Of a stretch of DNA of 64,000 nucleotides, positions 16,242 to 24,862 are shown piece after piece; positions within the stretch are counted from its first letter, which is position 1, and each line of letters opens with the position of its first letter. The stretch lies in contig JABABM010000002.1 in the NCBI GenBank assembly GCA_014238205.1, positions 124,001 to 188,000 of the forward strand, written 5' to 3'. A program made the translations under genes and the position numbers. The DNA comes from Phycisphaerales bacterium. GTDB lineage: Bacteria; Planctomycetota; Phycisphaerae; Phycisphaerales; SM1A02. The notes beneath the pieces were generated by a model. The model worked only from the letters and a program-made list of their open reading frames with translations. It made no database searches and was not told the DNA's origin.

Positions 16242-16499
16242 CTATGATTCCTTCTTCTTTCGGTATGTACTGCGGCGTGTGGCGTAGTCCGCGGGGGCAA
16301 TCGGCAACATTGGTTCTTCTCCTCTTTCCCATTGAGCATGTAGTTGCTTGAGAAAGGGGACACACCATTGGCACCCCGTGCCTGCACCAAGGCATTCGCT
16401 CAACTGCGAAGCAACACCGGGCTTTTCACGATTCATGAAATGAACGAGCTTGCGCAACGGAACCCGGTGGCAGAGGCATACATGGTCATCTGGTTGCAT
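16242..16499 (-). CDS. BFD-type [2Fe-2S]-binding protein
   Basis: 85 residues. The pattern C8-x-C10 ... C43-x-x-C46 (VCLCHRVPLRKLV and GTGCQWCVPFL) is that of the bacterioferritin-associated ferredoxin fold, which binds a [2Fe-2S] cluster with four Cys. In other bacteria Bfd releases iron from bacterioferritin; here no bacterioferritin is nearby, so the partner is unknown. An extra Cys at 36 and a 30-residue tail ending in basic residues differ from Bfd itself (about 64 residues). It lies 22 bases downstream of the ... opposite-facing hypothetical gene's partner region and upstream of nothing on its strand; it may be read through from no kinase transcript, as the kinase lies farther right. 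Confidence 0.75.
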   Translation of the reverse strand: MQPDDHVCLCHRVPLRKLVHFMNREKPGVASQLSECLGAGTGCQWCVPFLKQLHAQWERGEEPMLPIAPADYATRRSTYRKKKES

Positions 16500-16521
16500 T
16501 GAGATCAGGCTCCAACCCTCC

Positions 16522-18546
16522 CTATCGGCCAGGATGAGGTGGCTCCAGTGGAATCAGGGTCACTTCCCCGGCAAGCGTCCCATGGGCGATGAAGGCCCCT
16601 CCTGGACCGAGTGCATAGGGCACATCTGTGATGGGCAGGGGCATGGATGGAGTACGCAGTTCATTCGTGGCAAGATCCACGACGTACATCGTGCTTGACT
16701 CGATAGCCAGGATCCCGCCGCCTGCAGGATCAAAGCTGCCCGATACGAGCTGTCCCATGGCGACCACACGCCGATCTGGGGCCGTGGAGCCATCCGTCGA
16801 GAAACTGGTGACCGAACCTGAACTGTCAAGCACGAGAATGCTGCCATTGCCTGGATCGATCAAGAGATCCAGTTGTTCCCCAGGAAGGTCCAGGTCGTAC
16901 CTGTGAGCCTCCTTCGGCCCTGAATCGATCGTCCAGACCGTCAAGCGAGAATCAGTGCTCCCGGCAAGATGAGTTGCTGCTCCGAATGCCAGGAAGGTGA
17001 AGTTCCCCGTCGTGGAAGTAACCCGGCCGAGGGATCGGCCGGAAGGAGTAAAAAGACTCATTGAGAAGTCAGGAAAGGCGATCGCGATGATCGATCCATC
17101 ACTGTTGATCGCCAATGACACTGGATCCCGGCGAGGCAGTTTCCATCGTTGATCCCGGCCCTGGGCAAGATCAATGACGACCATCTCCCGAGACCCTGCA
17201 ACGGCAAGGACTCGACCATCCAGGCTCATGGACATCAGCATGGGAGACAGCTCCCCCGTATCCCCTGTTGGTCGACGACGAGTATCCGGCAGCGACCATG
17301 CAGCGACAGCATCGCTTGACGCTGCGGCAATGATGTCATCCGAACCGGAGGTGACCAGCAACATCGCTGGTGAATCGAGCCCACGCAATGCGAAAGGTGC
17401 CACAGGATGAAACTCGTTTGGACTGCTTGCTCTCGCCTCGTCACGCTCGGATTCCGCCTGGATTCGCAGTGACTGCTCCTGGTCGATCTGATCCTGCAAT
17501 GAAGCCTCACGAACTGCATTAAGCCAGCCTGGAAGCAGGGTCATGGCAAGGATGGCTGCGACCAACGCCACGAGAACAGCAGCCCCTGCAAATATGGGGG
17601 TGCGATGCCTCCGGGTGAAGAGACGGAGGCGGTACGCAAGGCTGGGTCGCCGGGCAGATATGGGCTCATGCTTCAGGTACCGGACAATATCCCGTCCAAG
17701 TTCACCTGCCGTGGCATAGCGACGAGATCGTTCCTTCTCGAGACAGGTGAGCATGATTGTTTCAAGATCCGGCTTGATCGATGCATTCAATCGACGTGGA
17801 GTGAGGGGGACATCTTCGCGGATGGCACGCATCGCCTCGAAGATGGGCTGGCCCTCCAGATCATGGGGAAGGCGATCCAAAAGCAACTGGTAGAGCAGAA
17901 CACCCAGGGCATAGACGTCACACCGCCCATCAATATCCTGCATCGCCATGTCCACCTGCTCCGGGGCCATGTACTGGACGGTTCCCACGAGACGACCTGC
18001 TTCCGTATGCATGTTCTTCGCGTCTATTTCCACTTCGGATACGCGAGCGACGCCGTAGTCGATGACCTTCGGCATTCCCTGCTCATCGACAAGTATGTTC
18101 GCTGGTTTCAGATCCCTGTGAATCACCTGCCTCTGATGACCATGATCGATTGCAGCGCAGACTCGTACGAAGATCTTCAGTCGATCCTCGATGTCTGCAT
18201 CGCGTTCATCAAGGTAGACATCAAGCTCTCTTCCGCCTGGAATATGTTCCATGACGAAGTACGGCTTCTCGCCACTGCCGTCATCCCAGGTTCCTGCATC
18301 GAAGACCTGCGCGATGCCCGGATGCCGCAGTTTGCCGAGTATCTCGACCTCCTGCTTGAATCGGCGGAGAGTGGAAGGTGGGAAGACTGTTCCCTTCAGG
18401 ACCTTCAGAGCAACGAGGCGCTTCGGCTGCTTCTGCATGGCGGCATAGACAACCGACATTCCCCCCTCGCCAAGCAACCTGACTATTCGATAGCCTGCTA
18501 TCTCTGCTGGTAGATTTACCTGGTTTTCACCACCTGGTTCAAGCAC
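16522..18546 (-). CDS. Ser/Thr protein kinase with C-terminal propeller-like sensor
   Basis: 674 residues. A Hanks-type kinase domain covers about 17-295: G-loop GEGGMS, Lys48 in VALKVL, HRDLKPANILVD (HRD 143-145), DYG at 163-165 in place of DFG, and MAPEQ near 194. A membrane segment follows at 317-340, a short coiled region (345-370), and then a 300-residue beta-rich region with repeats like SLDGRVLAVAGSREMVVIDL and NSDGSIIAIAF, suggesting a WD40/PQQ-like propeller outside the membrane. This is the common planctomycete receptor-kinase plan. It lies 22 bases upstream of the Bfd-like gene and 36 bases downstream of a second kinase gene, all on one strand. Confidence 0.92.
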   Translation of the reverse strand: MLEPGGENQVNLPAEIAGYRIVRLLGEGGMSVVYAAMQKQPKRLVALKVLKGTVFPPSTLRRFKQEVEILGKLRHPGIAQVFDAGTWDDGSGEKPYFVMEHIPGGRELDVYLDERDADIEDRLKIFVRVCAAIDHGHQRQVIHRDLKPANILVDEQGMPKVIDYGVARVSEVEIDAKNMHTEAGRLVGTVQYMAPEQVDMAMQDIDGRCDVYALGVLLYQLLLDRLPHDLEGQPIFEAMRAIREDVPLTPRRLNASIKPDLETIMLTCLEKERSRRYATAGELGRDIVRYLKHEPISARRPSLAYRLRLFTRRHRTPIFAGAAVLVALVAAILAMTLLPGWLNAVREASLQDQIDQEQSLRIQAESERDEARASSPNEFHPVAPFALRGLDSPAMLLVTSGSDDIIAAASSDAVAAWSLPDTRRRPTGDTGELSPMLMSMSLDGRVLAVAGSREMVVIDLAQGRDQRWKLPRRDPVSLAINSDGSIIAIAFPDFSMSLFTPSGRSLGRVTSTTGNFTFLAFGAATHLAGSTDSRLTVWTIDSGPKEAHRYDLDLPGEQLDLLIDPGNGSILVLDSSGSVTSFSTDGSTAPDRRVVAMGQLVSGSFDPAGGGILAIESSTMYVVDLATNELRTPSMPLPITDVPYALGPGGAFIAHGTLAGEVTLIPLEPPHPGR

Positions 18547-18582
18547 GACTCAGGCTCCTGGCAACCGGTCGGCTCGCGGATA

Positions 18583-19473
18583 TCACTCGCGAGTATCCTC
18601 GTCACCCACGATCTCCGGAGCTGGCTCCGAGGGATTCTCCAGGACATCCTGGATCAGTTCCAGTCGGTTGACAACGACTTCCATGGAAGCCGGGCGATCA
18701 TCCGGATCCAGTTGAACACAGTCCATGATCTGCCGTGAGAGCAGCGGATGAATGCGGGGGTTCTTTTCATGAGGAGGAACGGGTGGCTTGATGTCCTCGG
18801 CTGCAATGGTTCCCGAGTAGAGCGAATCGCTCTCTCCCTTGGGAGGCAGTGCCGTTGGGATCACTTCACGGACAAGCACCCAGTACATCATTGCGCCAAA
18901 GTTGTACACATCGGTCTTCGGTGTAATCGCCTGCCGGTGAGCCTGTTCGGGGGCCATGTACCCTGGCGTACCCTGGATTCGCTTCTTCACGGTGCCGATG
19001 AGACACGCCTGGCCAAGATCGATGATCTTGACCGTCTTGTCTTCCGTCACGAGTACATTCGTCGGCTTGATGTCGGCATGTACATATCCACGACCATGCA
19101 TGTGAAGCAGTCCTTCCGCCACCTGCCTGAACAGCTTTATAGCATCCGTGTAATCGGTTGGAAGGCTGTTGTCGAGCGTCACGGCATCCACCAGTTCCAT
19201 GATGAGAGATACCGACTGCAGTTTGAACAACTTCCTGTGCCGAATCAACTTGATCATCGAACGAAGGGACGGATGGTCGAACTTCGAACCAGCCTCATAC
19301 TCGCTTTCAACCTGCTCGATGAACCGAAGGTCCTTGCCTTCTTCTCGAACGACATGCTTCAGTGCCCAGACCTGCTTGGTCTTCATGTCCTGGACAGCAT
19401 AAAGGTGTGATTCCGCACCCTCGCCAATCTTGGCGAGAATCCTGTAGTTACCAATCTGCTGAGCTGATGACAT
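18583..19473 (-). CDS. Small soluble Ser/Thr protein kinase
   Basis: 296 residues, a kinase domain with almost nothing else. Seen: G-loop GEGAES, Lys39 in WALKHVV, catalytic HADIKPTNVLV (132-142, HAD in place of HRD), DLG at 152-154 in place of DFG, MAPEQ at 173-177. The catalytic Asp, Asn and metal Asp are all present, so it may be active despite the changed Arg and Phe; HxD kinases that lack the Arg usually do not need activation-loop phosphorylation. No membrane segment; a polar C-terminus with PEPAPEIVGDED. It is directly upstream of the membrane kinase and may work with it. Confidence 0.9.
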   Translation of the reverse strand: MSSAQQIGNYRILAKIGEGAESHLYAVQDMKTKQVWALKHVVREEGKDLRFIEQVESEYEAGSKFDHPSLRSMIKLIRHRKLFKLQSVSLIMELVDAVTLDNSLPTDYTDAIKLFRQVAEGLLHMHGRGYVHADIKPTNVLVTEDKTVKIIDLGQACLIGTVKKRIQGTPGYMAPEQAHRQAITPKTDVYNFGAMMYWVLVREVIPTALPPKGESDSLYSGTIAAEDIKPPVPPHEKNPRIHPLLSRQIMDCVQLDPDDRPASMEVVVNRLELIQDVLENPSEPAPEIVGDEDTRE

Positions 19474-19597
19474 GAACGTGGATACACAAAGGGGGTAATG
19501 GCTACCCCCGGCTCAGCATGAAATCGACACAGGGCCGACTGGAAGAGACGGAGGGGGGAAATGAAGCCGTTTAGGGTATCCCGTGACGGGATGCTGA

Positions 19598-20272
19598 TCA
19601 ACGAGCCACGTTAAGTAACTGCTCAGCGAGCCTGGAATACTCGAAGTACCGCCCCGGGCTGTTGATGCCGGGGGCCAGGTCCCCGTGGAGGCGGATTGAG
19701 GTACTTGGAATGCCCAGTTCCTGCTGGAGCCGCTGGACAAGTCGGATGAGTTGGGCCATTTGCTGGTCTGAGAAGGGCCTTCGATCGCCATTTCCCACCA
19801 AGCAGATCCCTATTGAATGCCCGTTGTGAAGATCGCCCTCGGGCCCGATGACATGAGCCCCAGGAAGCTGGTAATCCCACCGATAACCAGCGTGAACCTC
19901 TCCATCAGCGAGGCCATTGCCATTTCCAATCAGGAAGTGATAGCCCAGCCCCTGGTACCCGAAGCCAAGGTGCTGCCTGTGCACAGTCTCAGGAGTACCG
20001 AATGCCGCGCCCAGGTGGTGAATGACGATTCCAGTCCACCGCTTCTTATCAAGTGGGGTTGCAAGATCGAACAGTGAATCATGGCCTGCCGCGTTGACCT
20101 CATCAAGGTCCCTGAGATTCGTCAGTGGAAAGCCACGCGTCGTCATCGATCGGCTGTCGAGACTCAGCAGGCCGATCGCGATGCTCATAGCCGCAATGAA
20201 ACTCGCCCAGACCACTTGGGTCCGGCGAGCGATCGCTGGCTTCGCTCGGGATGTCGAAGGGAAAGTTGCCAC
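19598..20272 (-). CDS. Amidase_2 / peptidoglycan-recognition-type amidase homologue
   Basis: About 224 residues if started at GTG 20272; the true start is uncertain, since GTG 20356 or further upstream is also open. A basic N-terminus leads to one membrane segment (VVWASFIAAMSIAIGLL), so the enzyme domain should be periplasmic. The domain shows GIVIHHLG, a GLGYHFLIGNG loop, HSIGICLVGNGD and LHGDLAPGINSPG. The two zinc His are present, but the third ligand (Asp in AmpD, Cys in PGRP-type enzymes, in the [DC]-P-G motif) reads Ser here. It should bind or cut the muropeptide amide bond. A small lipoprotein gene lies upstream. Confidence 0.85.
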   Translation of the reverse strand: MATFPSTSRAKPAIARRTQVVWASFIAAMSIAIGLLSLDSRSMTTRGFPLTNLRDLDEVNAAGHDSLFDLATPLDKKRWTGIVIHHLGAAFGTPETVHRQHLGFGYQGLGYHFLIGNGNGLADGEVHAGYRWDYQLPGAHVIGPEGDLHNGHSIGICLVGNGDRRPFSDQQMAQLIRLVQRLQQELGIPSTSIRLHGDLAPGINSPGRYFEYSRLAEQLLNVAR

Positions 20273-20399
20273 CGGCGTGTCTTTGTTGCTCCTGAACCTT
20301 ATATATCGTGCGCCTGGTTGAAGTTCCTTGAGCAGAAACGCCGTGAACAGGGTCACAAGGTCCGATATCGACGGGAGTTGTACGAATTTCGTCGGTTCG

Positions 20400-20600
20400 T
20401 CAGGGATCGAGACGACGCTGAAGTGCCGGGGTCGGGTTTCCGAACACATCCGGATCCTCTGTCGGCTGTGGTCCATGCCGAGCTTCGTCGTATTCCGAGT
20501 ACTGGTGACGCGGCAACTTCTCTTCGAACAGTGGTCGGTAGCAACCCGCCATGAGCAGGATTGAAGCAAGGAACAGCAGCAGGAAAGCAATGCGAATCAT
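20400..20600 (-). CDS. Small lipoprotein
   Basis: 66 residues from ATG 20600, with GGAGGAG about 13 bases upstream. A hydrophobic signal (IAFLLLFLASILLMAGC) ends in lipobox LMAGC at 16-20. The mature part of about 46 residues is polar and charged with a proline-rich tail (QPTEDPDVFGNPTPALQRR). An upstream in-frame ATG at 20657 would overlap the neighbouring lipoprotein gene and would break the signal. Function unknown; it sits between the coiled-coil lipoprotein and the amidase gene on one strand. Confidence 0.75.
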   Translation of the reverse strand: MIRIAFLLLFLASILLMAGCYRPLFEEKLPRHQYSEYDEARHGPQPTEDPDVFGNPTPALQRRLDP

Positions 20601-20610
20601 CGGGTTGATT

Positions 20611-21252
20611 CTACTCCTCCAGCTGACTGGGAACACGGACTTCAACCGTCGCATCATGATCTACGCCGGTATGGGCATCGGTAAATCTCGCAGACACGTG
20701 AATTCCACTGTACTCACCCGAAAGCGGGGCAGGCCGAAGCGGGATCTCGACCTGGTAGGACGCACCGAGTACTCCTGCTCTCCAGGCATCGCGGATCTCT
20801 GCCGGGGAAAGTGACACGCGACCCAGTTCGATCGACTCCGCGTCAACCGGCATGAAACGCGCAACCGCCTCGAGACTGCCGGTGAGTTGGATCGGTCGAC
20901 CCCTGCCATCAATAGCGGTGACATGCAGATCAAGCGTGATGAGGCCATCGGCTGCAGATTCCCTTCGCACGCTGCTCAACCTGGAAAGTTCGATTTCAGC
21001 AACACGTGGAACATTGAGAAGCGTGACGGTATTCCCGCCGGATTCGTGTGCAACCTCAGAAAGTTTTGCTTCCAGCTCCGAAACCTGGTGCCTGGACATT
21101 TCCAACTCTTCCTTGAGTTGATGCACCTCTTCACGAAGGCGTGCGCTTGCCTTTCGGCTCCTGCCATCACAGCCTGATGCAAGAATCACGATGACAAGTA
21201 CCAGCAGTGGGGCCATGCACCGGCAAGGCATGCTCATGACGCAGCGAATCAC
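20611..21252 (-). CDS. Coiled-coil lipoprotein of unknown function
   Basis: 213 residues. The start is GTG 21252, whose GTGA overlaps the clpP2 stop, predicting coupling; internal ATGs a few codons later are alternatives. A signal with lipobox (LASGC) is followed by a coiled coil (about 33-70, [28 protein letters not shown]) and a beta-rich domain (75-205) with [11 protein letters not shown] and [19 protein letters not shown], plausibly an envelope sensor or scaffold. No family recognised. Being joined to clpP suggests co-expression only. Confidence 0.8.
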   Translation of the reverse strand: MIRCVMSMPCRCMAPLLVLVIVILASGCDGRSRKASARLREEVHQLKEELEMSRHQVSELEAKLSEVAHESGGNTVTLLNVPRVAEIELSRLSSVRRESAADGLITLDLHVTAIDGRGRPIQLTGSLEAVARFMPVDAESIELGRVSLSPAEIRDAWRAGVLGASYQVEIPLRPAPLSGEYSGIHVSARFTDAHTGVDHDATVEVRVPSQLEE

Positions 21253-21857
21253 GCGTCGTCTTTACCCGGAAGCTTTTCGATGATTTGATCAACCAGCCCG
21301 TACTCAGCCATGTCCTCGGCACTGAGCCAATTGTTCCGCTCGCAGTCGGAGGCAATGGTGTCACCCGACTTGCCGGTCTGGTTGGCGTAGATGCCGTAGA
21401 GCTGATCACGCAGGCGAAGCATCTCCCTCGCCTCTATTTCTAGGTCGGTCGCCTGCCCTTCCAGGACGCCTCCGAGCAGTGGCTGGTGCATGAGATTCTT
21501 CGAGTGAGGGAGACAGCAACGCTTCCCCTTCGTGCCGGAGCATGAAATCAGGGAGCCCATCGAGGCTGCCTGCCCAATGATGAAAGTAGCTACGTCACAG
21601 GGAATGAAGTTGATCGTGTCGATTATCCCAAGGCCAGCTGTCACACTCCCCCCTGGACTGTTGACATAGAGGCTGATATCCGTATCAGGATCCTCGTTTG
21701 AAAGGAACAACATCTGGGCCACGATGAGGTTGGACATCTCGTCGTGAACGGGTCCGGAACAGAAGATGATCCGGTCCTTCAGAAGCCGGGAGAAGATGTC
21801 ATAGGCCCGCTCTCCGCGGCCCTCCTTCTCGATGACGATTGGAATCAAACTGGACAT
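21249..21857 (-). CDS. clpP: ATP-dependent Clp protease proteolytic subunit, second copy
   Basis: 202 residues. Ser99 (GQAASMGS), His124 (NLMHQPL) and Asp171 ([10 protein letters not shown]) make a full catalytic triad, so it should be active. It forms the barrel that degrades proteins delivered by ClpX or Clp[13 protein letters not shown] is the substrate-binding strand. It follows clpP1 by 26 bases on the same strand; two adjacent, divergent copies may form a mixed ring, as known for other phyla. No clpX is in the window. Confidence 0.95.
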   Translation of the reverse strand: MSSLIPIVIEKEGRGERAYDIFSRLLKDRIIFCSGPVHDEMSNLIVAQMLFLSNEDPDTDISLYVNSPGGSVTAGLGIIDTINFIPCDVATFIIGQAASMGSLISCSGTKGKRCCLPHSKNLMHQPLLGGVLEGQATDLEIEAREMLRLRDQLYGIYANQTGKSGDTIASDCERNNWLSAEDMAEYGLVDQIIEKLPGKDDA

Positions 21858-21883
21858 GAATGATGCTCGCGCCGACCTGGTCG

Positions 21884-22573
21884 TCAGGACGCGTCCTTCT
21901 TCGTATCAGGTGTGTGCTCGAATACTTCATCAACAAGACCGTATGCCTTTGCTTCCTCTGAAGTGAAATACTTGTCTCGCTCTCCATCAGCTGCAACAGT
22001 CTCGTACGGCTGCCCGGTGTGCTGGGCAAGAATACGATTAAGTGTTTCCTTGGCCTTGATGATCTGGTCCGCCTGGATCTTGACATCACTCGTCTGACCG
22101 TAGACACCTCCATACGGCTGATGGATCATCACCTTGCCGTGAGGAAGGATATGCCTCTTCCCCTCGGCCCCTGCCGCAAGCAGAACAGCCGCACCCGAAT
22201 ACGCCCGGCCGATGCAGTAGGTCGCCACATCGGACGAAATGAATCGCATCGTGTCATACAAGGCAAGCGTGTCATCGACGGATCCGCCCGGGCTGTTGAT
22301 ATAGAGGTTGATCAACTGGCCCCGCTTCTGGTCTTCGAGGTAGAGCATCTGCATCATGACTCGAAGAGCGCTGGCCTGGTTGATCTCCCCGGCGATGAAG
22401 ATGACCCGGTTTTCCAGGAGAAGTTCATCCAGGGTCATTTCCCTGGTTCGCTGGTAGGAACCAGCTGCAATGGGATCAACGCCTGCCGGCCTCTGGAGCA
22501 TCGGCAGCATTGCTGGCATTTCGAGGGTGGGTCCCGTGCGTTCCATCATGTATGTCGTTCCTTGGGTGGGCAT
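21884..22573 (-). CDS. clpP: ATP-dependent Clp protease proteolytic subunit, first copy
   Basis: 229 residues, longer than usual because of a 45-residue N-terminal extension ([16 protein letters not shown]...). The triad is Ser126 (GRAYSGAAV), His151 (VMIHQPYGG) and probably Asp196 (ADGERDKYF). The active-site loop GRAYSGAA differs from the usual GQAASMGA, marking this copy as the divergent partner. [11 protein letters not shown] is intact. It is first in the unit clpP1-clpP2-lipoprotein. Its N-terminal extension may be processed or may change docking of the unfoldase. Confidence 0.95.
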   Translation of the reverse strand: MPTQGTTYMMERTGPTLEMPAMLPMLQRPAGVDPIAAGSYQRTREMTLDELLLENRVIFIAGEINQASALRVMMQMLYLEDQKRGQLINLYINSPGGSVDDTLALYDTMRFISSDVATYCIGRAYSGAAVLLAAGAEGKRHILPHGKVMIHQPYGGVYGQTSDVKIQADQIIKAKETLNRILAQHTGQPYETVAADGERDKYFTSEEAKAYGLVDEVFEHTPDTKKDAS

Positions 22574-22621
22574 CTCGTCGGTGGGGGGGCATGATAGCCG
22601 GTCCGGTCGATGATGATCATG

Positions 22622-23701
22622 CTACAGATCGAACTCCGATTCGTAGTCGCGCGAAGGGTGGTTTGGCTGAGGTCCAGTGGTCTCACCTGGATCTTCGGGC
22701 CCGCTGCCAGGAAGAATGATCCTGAACAGTGCCCCCCCGGGATCTGAGGCTTCCAGTTCAACCCGGCCACCGTGGTCTTCGACAAGCTGCCGAGTCACGG
22801 GCAGTCCAAGGCCTGTCCCACGCTGCCCCTTCGTCGAGGCAAATGGACGAAACACCTCCTCGCGGCGGCTGGGTTCGATACCCGGTCCATTGTCCTCAAC
22901 AACGATCCAGGCCTCCTCTTCCTCCTCACTCCAGCCCGCCGACAGAAGCACACTGCCTTCCTTGGAGGGAGCCGCCTCGACTGCATTCAGGAGCAGGTTG
23001 AGAATTGCCTGGTGAAGAGCATTCGAATCGTATGGGACCGGTGGCATGTCCTCTTCGATGACCAGGTCGATCGTGACACGCTTTCTGACGGCAAGGGGGT
23101 GGACAAGTTCAACAGCTTCCTCGAGGACAGGGGTCAGCAATTGACGCACCGGCTCAAGGCCTCGGGTGCGAGCGTAGGCAAGCATGTTGTATGTCAGGTC
23201 ATAGATTCGATCGAGATTCCGACTGAGGATCGGCCAGCCCTCACGTGCAAGCTCAAGGTCGCCACGGTCTATTGCCAACTCGATCGCACTGGCTCCACCA
23301 CGCAGGCCCTGGAGAATATTCTTGATGGCATGACTGATCGACGCGACAGTCTGTCCGACTGAAGCCAGTCGTTCCTGCTCAAGTGAACCGACCGGGCCAC
23401 CGATGTCTCTTGAAGCATCTATGAACTGGTACCTGGATGAACCACACTGCAGTGCATCACCCGGCTTGATGGGGGTACGACCGTCGATGCGTTCATCATT
23501 CACGAACGTACCATTTGATGAGTCGAGATCCCTGACATACCACGAGTCGCCATCGGGAGTCAGTTCCGCATGACGGCGGCTGATGGACGTATCCGTCGAG
23601 GGCAACGCCTCCGTCGAACGGCCGATGAGTTGGGGCTCATCCACCGGAAGAGGAAAGACCCGACCGCGATCCGGCCCCTCGATGACCTGCAACATGAGCA
23701 T
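22622..23701 (-). CDS. FHA-domain histidine kinase
   Basis: 359 residues from ATG 23701; ATG 23695 is close and no strong ribosome binding site decides. An FHA domain (1-100) shows GRS at 27-29, SRRH at 41-44 and SSNGT at 61-65, which bind phosphothreonine peptides. A histidine kinase follows: the H-box has His124 (SISHAIKNILQGLRGG), N-box LNLLLNAVEAAP, and G boxes DNGPGIEPSRREEVF and GTGLGLPV. There is no membrane segment and no receiver, so it is a soluble sensor that may answer to Ser/Thr kinases like those at 16.5-19.5 kb. It is divergent from holA with 60 bases between starts. Confidence 0.92.
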   Translation of the reverse strand: MLMLQVIEGPDRGRVFPLPVDEPQLIGRSTEALPSTDTSISRRHAELTPDGDSWYVRDLDSSNGTFVNDERIDGRTPIKPGDALQCGSSRYQFIDASRDIGGPVGSLEQERLASVGQTVASISHAIKNILQGLRGGASAIELAIDRGDLELAREGWPILSRNLDRIYDLTYNMLAYARTRGLEPVRQLLTPVLEEAVELVHPLAVRKRVTIDLVIEEDMPPVPYDSNALHQAILNLLLNAVEAAPSKEGSVLLSAGWSEEEEEAWIVVEDNGPGIEPSRREEVFRPFASTKGQRGTGLGLPVTRQLVEDHGGRVELEASDPGGALFRIILPGSGPEDPGETTGPQPNHPSRDYESEFDL

Positions 23702-23761
23702 GGTCGAAATGGTACGGGGTTCGGCTCTGACGGGAGTCCGTGGCGAAGATACCATGGCTGG

Positions 23762-24808
23762 ATGGCCCGCCGAAGCCCATATGCACCCCCGCGATTCGAC
23801 GCCTCGATGCGTGTCGTCGTCCTGCGTGGCAAGGATGCGTTCCTTGTACAGGAATACACGCGACGCTTCATTGCGACTGTCGAAGAAGCCCATGGGGTTG
23901 TGGAGCGTTTCGAGTTCGACGGCGACAGTGTTCAGCCGGCTGATGTTCTTGATGAACTCCGCAGCTATGGCCTGCTCCAGGAACACAAGGTCGTCATCGT
24001 CGACCACGCCGATCAATTTCTCGCTGCCCAGGGATCAACCGGAAAAACCGGTACACGGCGATTGCTTGAACGATACCTCGAGTCCCCGGTTGAATCCGCC
24101 ACGCTGCTGCTTCGTGCCGAGACCTGGAAGGCCGGGAAGATAGACAAGCGGATCGCCGAGATCGGCTTGATGCACAAGATCGATCTTGATGATCGAGCGG
24201 ACCTTCCCTTTGCAATGAAGTGGTGCCATGGTCGAACCAAAAAGGCGCATGGTGCCTCCATCGAGGATGATGCAGCTGCGCTGCTCCTGAAGAGAATCGG
24301 GCTTGACTTCGCACGCCTGGATTCCGAGTTGGCGAAACTGGCTGCTCTCGTGGGTGAGGATGGAGTCATTACCCGGCAGCACGTGATCGAGATGACCGGA
24401 ATCAGCAGGGAAGAGCAGGCCTGGGCGATCCAGGACGCAGTGCTGTCTGGTAAACCTGAACGAGCGATACGGACACTTCGTGAACTGCATGAGGTTTCAA
24501 GACAACCTGCGGAACTCATTCTCTGGTCCCTGGTTGATCTTCTTCGGAAGTTGCACGGAACCTCGGCTCTGCTTCGTGCAGGGCACGAATCCGGTGATAT
24601 TGTTCGTCGGCAGCGTCTCTTTGGCTCCAGCCGGGACCGTGTACTCCAACTCGCTCGTGCCGGAGAACCTGCCAGGTGGTCTTCGATGCTTCGAGAAACG
24701 CTTCGTCGCCAACATGGAATTCGGAGTGGATATGGGCGGAACGAACGAACTCTTGAAGGAATCACCGTTCGAATTGCCGATACGTTGAATACGCTCGCGG
24801 CAGGATGA
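23762..24808 (+). CDS. holA: DNA polymerase III delta subunit
   Basis: 348 residues from ATG 23762, after which MARRSPYAPPRFDASMRVVVLRGKDAFLVQEY runs into the family core; the open frame extends further upstream without a start that fits. Delta is the clamp-loader subunit that opens the DnaN ring. Seen are a first strand with LRGKDAFL, VVIVDHADQFL, and a middle part ITRQHVIEMTGISREEQAWAIQDAVLSGKPERAI, typical of the delta C-terminal collar. dnaN and dnaE occur elsewhere in the window, each in another operon. Confidence 0.85.
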   Translation: MARRSPYAPPRFDASMRVVVLRGKDAFLVQEYTRRFIATVEEAHGVVERFEFDGDSVQPADVLDELRSYGLLQEHKVVIVDHADQFLAAQGSTGKTGTRRLLERYLESPVESATLLLRAETWKAGKIDKRIAEIGLMHKIDLDDRADLPFAMKWCHGRTKKAHGASIEDDAAALLLKRIGLDFARLDSELAKLAALVGEDGVITRQHVIEMTGISREEQAWAIQDAVLSGKPERAIRTLRELHEVSRQPAELILWSLVDLLRKLHGTSALLRAGHESGDIVRRQRLFGSSRDRVLQLARAGEPARWSSMLRETLRRQHGIRSGYGRNERTLEGITVRIADTLNTLAAG

Positions 24809-24862
24809 TCGACCCACCGGGGTCGATGGCCAGGATGGCCTTCATCGATACAGGACGTATTC

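Noticed and set aside
17605-18513. Long plus-strand open frame within the receptor kinase gene
   Set aside because: It is antisense to clear kinase motifs (HRD, APE), so it is a shadow.
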